Assembly (NCBI GenBank): GCA_905216195.1
Contig: CAJMSX010000047.1
Span: forward strand, 1-29,238
DNA: 29,238 nucleotides
Direction of reading: 5' to 3'
Source: an uncultured bacterium
GTDB taxonomy: Bacteria; Bacteroidota; Bacteroidia; Bacteroidales; Marinifilaceae
The notes under the pieces were generated by a model. The model saw only the letters and a program-made list of their open reading frames with translations, was not told where the DNA came from and made no database searches. The translations under genes and the position numbers were made by a program. This document shows, one piece after another, positions 25,683 through 29,238 of this stretch (positions are counted from its first letter, which is position 1; every line of letters begins with the position of its first letter).

Positions 25683-28600
25683 ATGAAAAAGATATCTCTA
25701 TTAATTACGGTATGGCTTGCCGTTTTGCCGGCTATGGCCAGTAGCCTTATAGAAGGAATCCAAAGATTCAGGGAGGGCACGGTAAATTTACCGGCCGGAG
25801 AAGATTATTATTATCTGTACTATGACATTAAACCCGGTTATACCGTATGGCAGGTCTATCAATCGTTTGTAAATTTCCTGAACAGTACCACCGCCCGGGA
25901 TTGGCTGTCGGTAGGTTACCCTGAATCTGCGGGGGATTATTATTTTTTTATTCATCATAAGGCCAATACATCCTCGCAGGTGCGTACCTTACGTTTTTCG
26001 GGCGCTCTTTCCCTATGTACCCTGAATCAGTATGCAGCTCTTCAAATGTATACGGTGACCGGAAACACTCAGCAGCGTACCGTTTCGCTCAACGGTTCCC
26101 AGTCCGGCGTCGGTTACCGGTTGAAAAGAAGCGGTTCGGTTCTTCTGACGAAGAATGGGACGGGGTCGGCTTTGACATTGGGAGAGAATCTGGCGCCGGG
26201 TGTGTATACGGTCGAGGCGGTCCGGGGAAACGAGACGAAATTTATGCGCGGAGAGTTTGCTATCTCCGGGAATTCCGATAATGCGATTGTGACACATACT
26301 TACCGGGCAGCCGGGGGACAAAGTAAAATTTCCGATTATGTGTTCTATGATGGCTGGGGGCGTCCCCTGCAGCGAAAAAACCTGGGGGCGACTCCTTCGG
26401 GTAAGGATTTGATCGTGCCCATCGTCAGCGATTTCCTGGGGCGTGACGTAAAAACTTATCTGCCTTATCCGGCTACCGTCAGTAGTTCCGCTTATGTAGC
26501 GGATGCCGTGACCGCTCAGAATAATTATTACAAAAGTCTCTACGGGCTGACGGCAACGAATGCTTATGCTTACGGAGAGAAACGGTATGAATCTTCGGGT
26601 TTAAACAGGCTGCTGGAACAAGGTGCCCCCGGAGACAGCCACCGTTTGGGGAATAATCACACCCAGCGTTTTTATTACGGTACGAATGCTGCCAACGATG
26701 TCCGTCGTTTCCTGCCGGCGACTGCCGGGCTGACGCTTTCCGGATATTACGCCGCCAGTACCCTCTATTCGACTGAAAGGTTGGACGAAGACGGAAACCG
26801 CTCGGTCGTATTCAGGGATTACGCCGGAAAGATCGTTCTGGAGCGACACTATGCGGGAACTAGCGAGGTATTGGAAACGTATTATGTGTACGACGGCCTG
26901 GACCGATTGGTTTGCGTTATTCCTCCGGCCGTCAATACTTCTTCCTCCTTGAGTGCCTCTACCTTGGATACCTATTGTTACCAGTATCAGTATAATTCCA
27001 AGGGAGACCTCTCCCGGAAAAAGTTTCCCGGTATTGCTGCAGAAAACTACACTTACAACACGGCTCATTTGGTGGTAACGAAATCCGTGGGAGACAAAAC
27101 GTTTGCCTATGATTACGACAGTCACAACCGGTTGATCCGGGAAAAATGCCGCTACGGCAGCAATACTTCCTTTACCGTTTTGGCCGAATACACCTATGAT
27201 ACCCGTCCTGCCGGCACGGGGCTGGATTTTTCTGCCGTAAGCGGTTTTGACAATACCCCGGACAACCGCCTGCAAGGCTCCCTCGTTTATGAAAAAATCC
27301 GGGTTTTAAACGGGAATATGGCTTCCGTCCATACGGGTACGCCTCAGTATATAGAACGGGCTTATTATTATGACGCGAAAGGACGCCTCATTCAAAAGGC
27401 GGAGAAAAATCAGCTGGGAAGTATCAGCCGCTACAGTTTTAACTACGATTTTACGGGGAATGCGCTGGCGGAGCAGGAAAGTCACACGGTAGCGGGCGTG
27501 ACGACGACGGTCAAACGGGTAAATACTTACGATCACCGGGATCGCCTGCTGAGACAGGAAGTTTTTCTGAACGGAACGTCCAAGGCGGTGGTCGCTTATG
27601 CTTATAACGAATTGGGGCAGTTGAGCCGGATCACTTACGGAAACAATCTGACGACAGAGAGTAAGACATATAATATCCGGGGCTTACTGACGGGCCAGTC
27701 CGGCAGTCTGTTTTCGATGTCTTTTCGTTATGAGTCCCCGACGAAGGGGAAAGCCTGCTATAACGGGAATATTTCGGAATGGGAATGTAAGCCGGCCAAC
27801 AAACTGGCTCAATTGTATACTTTCGCTTATGACGGTGTGAATCGTTTTACCGGCAGTGACCGCTACGAAAACGGAATAGTCAGTACGACTTATACCGAGA
27901 AAGGTATCACCTACGATAAGAACGGTAATTTGTCCACTTTAAGGCGTACGGGAAGCAGTACGGATGTATACAACTACGTATATACGGGCAATCGTCTGAC
28001 TTCCCTGAGCAAAAACGGGGTTAACGGAAACTTCGGTTATGATGTATACGGAAATATGACCAGCGATAGTAAGAATAATTTGGTAATTGAATATAATTTT
28101 TTAAATTTGTGGAGTAAGGTAACGAGAGCGGGGGCTGTGGCAGCCACCTATCTTTACGGCTCAGACGGCAGTAAGTTAAGTGTAAGCGATGCAGGGAACA
28201 ACGGTTATGTTTATTTAGGTAGCTGCATTTACCAGCGTACGGGGAGTTCTTTGACTTTTGAGAGTAGCAGCTTCGCCGAGGGCCGTGTGAGCTCTTCGGC
28301 TACGTATTATCATTTGAAAGATCATATAGGAAGCGTGCGGGTTGTTTTCGACCAGACGGGTTCGGTGAAAGAGGAAAACGATTATTATCCTTTCGGTCTT
28401 CGTCAATCCCGGTCCGATTATGCGCAATTGGCCTCCAACCGTTTCAAATATAATGGAAAAGAGGAGCAAACGACCGGTGGGCTGGGTTATCTGGATTACG
28501 GATTCCGCATGTATGCAGCGGAGATGGGTCGTTGGTTGGGAATCGATCCGCTTTTGGAAAAATACTACAGATTCAGTCCCTATGCTTATTGCGGGAATAA

Positions 28601-29238
28601 TCCCCAGGCTTTTGTCGACTTAGACGGCCGGGATTGGTTCCGTTACAAAATACATGAACAGGAGGAGGAGTCCTGGCATTGGCATGAAGGCAATACGTAT
28701 GAGTACACGGATATATACGGGGAGCTGCATACCTTGCAGGGATATTCTACTGTCGTTGTTTTTGAAGGAAGCCTCAGTGAACGGTTAGGAACTAAGAAGA
28801 GCCATAATGCTGATCCTTATAATAAAAATAATGCTTATATAGATGGAGAAGGCGCTGTCACGGCCCGGGTTACGGTTTACGGTTCCAAAGGGAAAGACGA
28901 TATTCACACCTATACGGGTTATACGATGAGTTCCGACCCTTCCAAATTCGGTATCGTGAAAGACGGCTTGTACAAGGTTAGTTATGATGAGGTGGGTAAA
29001 ACGGGTGCCTTAAAGTCCCATTGGACCCTGAATAAGAGGGGACGGGTCCCGACTTATTGGGATAATCCTCATAAACCGGAGCAAATAGATGCCCAGGGGA
29101 ATGCCTATTTGACGGGAGTGTTCATCCATCGGACCAATAACGACGGCTGGGCCGGGATGAGTGATGAACACGTTATTTCCCAAGGTTGTTTGTTAATCGC
29201 TCCGAAAGAATGGTCTTCCTTCAATACGCAACTGGAAG
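25683..29238 (+). CDS. RHS-repeat protein with core and YkuD-like C-terminal tip, partial
   Basis: Open to the window edge: 1185 residues with no stop. A signal peptide (ends near MAS, residue 20) is followed by a beta-rich N-domain, then many YD repeats from about residue 250 (YDSHNRLIREK, YDAKGRLIQKAE, YDVYGNMTSD). The RHS core ends with GSVRVVFD, YYPFGLRQ, DYGFRMYAAEMGRWLGIDPL, the Y.YCGNNP segment and DLDGRD at residue 981. The polymorphic tail starts after it. His1149 (GVFIHRTNN) and Cys1169 (SQGCLLI), 16 residues between His and Ser1166, match the spacing of the L,D-transpeptidase (YkuD) motif, but Gln replaces the His of SHGC. The complete tail and any immunity gene lie beyond the window. 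Confidence 0.87.
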   Translation, partial: MKKISLLITVWLAVLPAMASSLIEGIQRFREGTVNLPAGEDYYYLYYDIKPGYTVWQVYQSFVNFLNSTTARDWLSVGYPESAGDYYFFIHHKANTSSQVRTLRFSGALSLCTLNQYAALQMYTVTGNTQQRTVSLNGSQSGVGYRLKRSGSVLLTKNGTGSALTLGENLAPGVYTVEAVRGNETKFMRGEFAISGNSDNAIVTHTYRAAGGQSKISDYVFYDGWGRPLQRKNLGATPSGKDLIVPIVSDFLGRDVKTYLPYPATVSSSAYVADAVTAQNNYYKSLYGLTATNAYAYGEKRYESSGLNRLLEQGAPGDSHRLGNNHTQRFYYGTNAANDVRRFLPATAGLTLSGYYAASTLYSTERLDEDGNRSVVFRDYAGKIVLERHYAGTSEVLETYYVYDGLDRLVCVIPPAVNTSSSLSASTLDTYCYQYQYNSKGDLSRKKFPGIAAENYTYNTAHLVVTKSVGDKTFAYDYDSHNRLIREKCRYGSNTSFTVLAEYTYDTRPAGTGLDFSAVSGFDNTPDNRLQGSLVYEKIRVLNGNMASVHTGTPQYIERAYYYDAKGRLIQKAEKNQLGSISRYSFNYDFTGNALAEQESHTVAGVTTTVKRVNTYDHRDRLLRQEVFLNGTSKAVVAYAYNELGQLSRITYGNNLTTESKTYNIRGLLTGQSGSLFSMSFRYESPTKGKACYNGNISEWECKPANKLAQLYTFAYDGVNRFTGSDRYENGIVSTTYTEKGITYDKNGNLSTLRRTGSSTDVYNYVYTGNRLTSLSKNGVNGNFGYDVYGNMTSDSKNNLVIEYNFLNLWSKVTRAGAVAATYLYGSDGSKLSVSDAGNNGYVYLGSCIYQRTGSSLTFESSSFAEGRVSSSATYYHLKDHIGSVRVVFDQTGSVKEENDYYPFGLRQSRSDYAQLASNRFKYNGKEEQTTGGLGYLDYGFRMYAAEMGRWLGIDPLLEKYYRFSPYAYCGNNPQAFVDLDGRDWFRYKIHEQEEESWHWHEGNTYEYTDIYGELHTLQGYSTVVVFEGSLSERLGTKKSHNADPYNKNNAYIDGEGAVTARVTVYGSKGKDDIHTYTGYTMSSDPSKFGIVKDGLYKVSYDEVGKTGALKSHWTLNKRGRVPTYWDNPHKPEQIDAQGNAYLTGVFIHRTNNDGWAGMSDEHVISQGCLLIAPKEWSSFNTQLE

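Noticed and set aside
1..29238. tRNA, rRNA, CRISPR arrays, insertion sequences or phage genes
   Set aside because: No T-loop/anticodon patterns, regularly spaced repeats, transposase motifs or structural phage genes were seen.

Overview
The window looks like chromosomal DNA of a Bacteroidota species, probably a gut-type Bacteroidales. The reasons are promoters of the Bacteroides type (TTTG about 19-20 bases before TAnnTTTG), a Bacteroidales-style ArgR and PBP1A, an Mpi-like serine invertase, and Bacteroidetes-type RHS/YD-repeat proteins. I cannot name the genus from sequence alone. No rRNA, tRNA, CRISPR array or insertion sequence was found.

Layout. Positions 1-3218 are on the minus strand: the start of dut (cut by the window edge), an AT-rich gene-free stretch (260-848), a heptose-1-phosphate adenylyltransferase, panD and panC (pantothenate branch), and argR. 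From 3441 nearly everything is on the plus strand: carA-carB, a small DUF1904/tautomerase-like protein, a C39-peptidase ABC exporter with its HlyD-type partner, a probable lipoprotein with a biotin-protein-ligase-N/GATase-like fold, a class A penicillin-binding protein and radA. These are mostly housekeeping genes.

The accessory part begins at 17725. A serine site-specific invertase (minus strand, convergent with radA) sits beside a 173-bp segment bounded by perfect 19-bp inverted repeats (18397-18415 and 18551-18569). Twelve bases after the right repeat starts a tightly packed plus-strand gene set: a type II secretion/type IV pilus-like pseudopilin, a minimal prepilin peptidase, a GspE/PilB ATPase and a GspD/PilQ secretin. 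It is followed by two large RHS/YD-repeat proteins, each with its own signal peptide. The second runs off the window and carries, after its RHS core, a tail with an L,D-transpeptidase (YkuD)-like H-x16-S-x-G-C signature.

Interpretation. The most interesting unit is 17725-29238: apparently a phase-variable, DNA-inversion-controlled secretion locus with a split RHS toxin-like cargo. The only promoter-like sequence I can see inside the invertible segment points toward the invertase in the orientation given, so this copy may be OFF for the secretion/RHS genes. The inverted repeats, gene order and motifs are read directly. Phase variation and the secretin-RHS link are inference.
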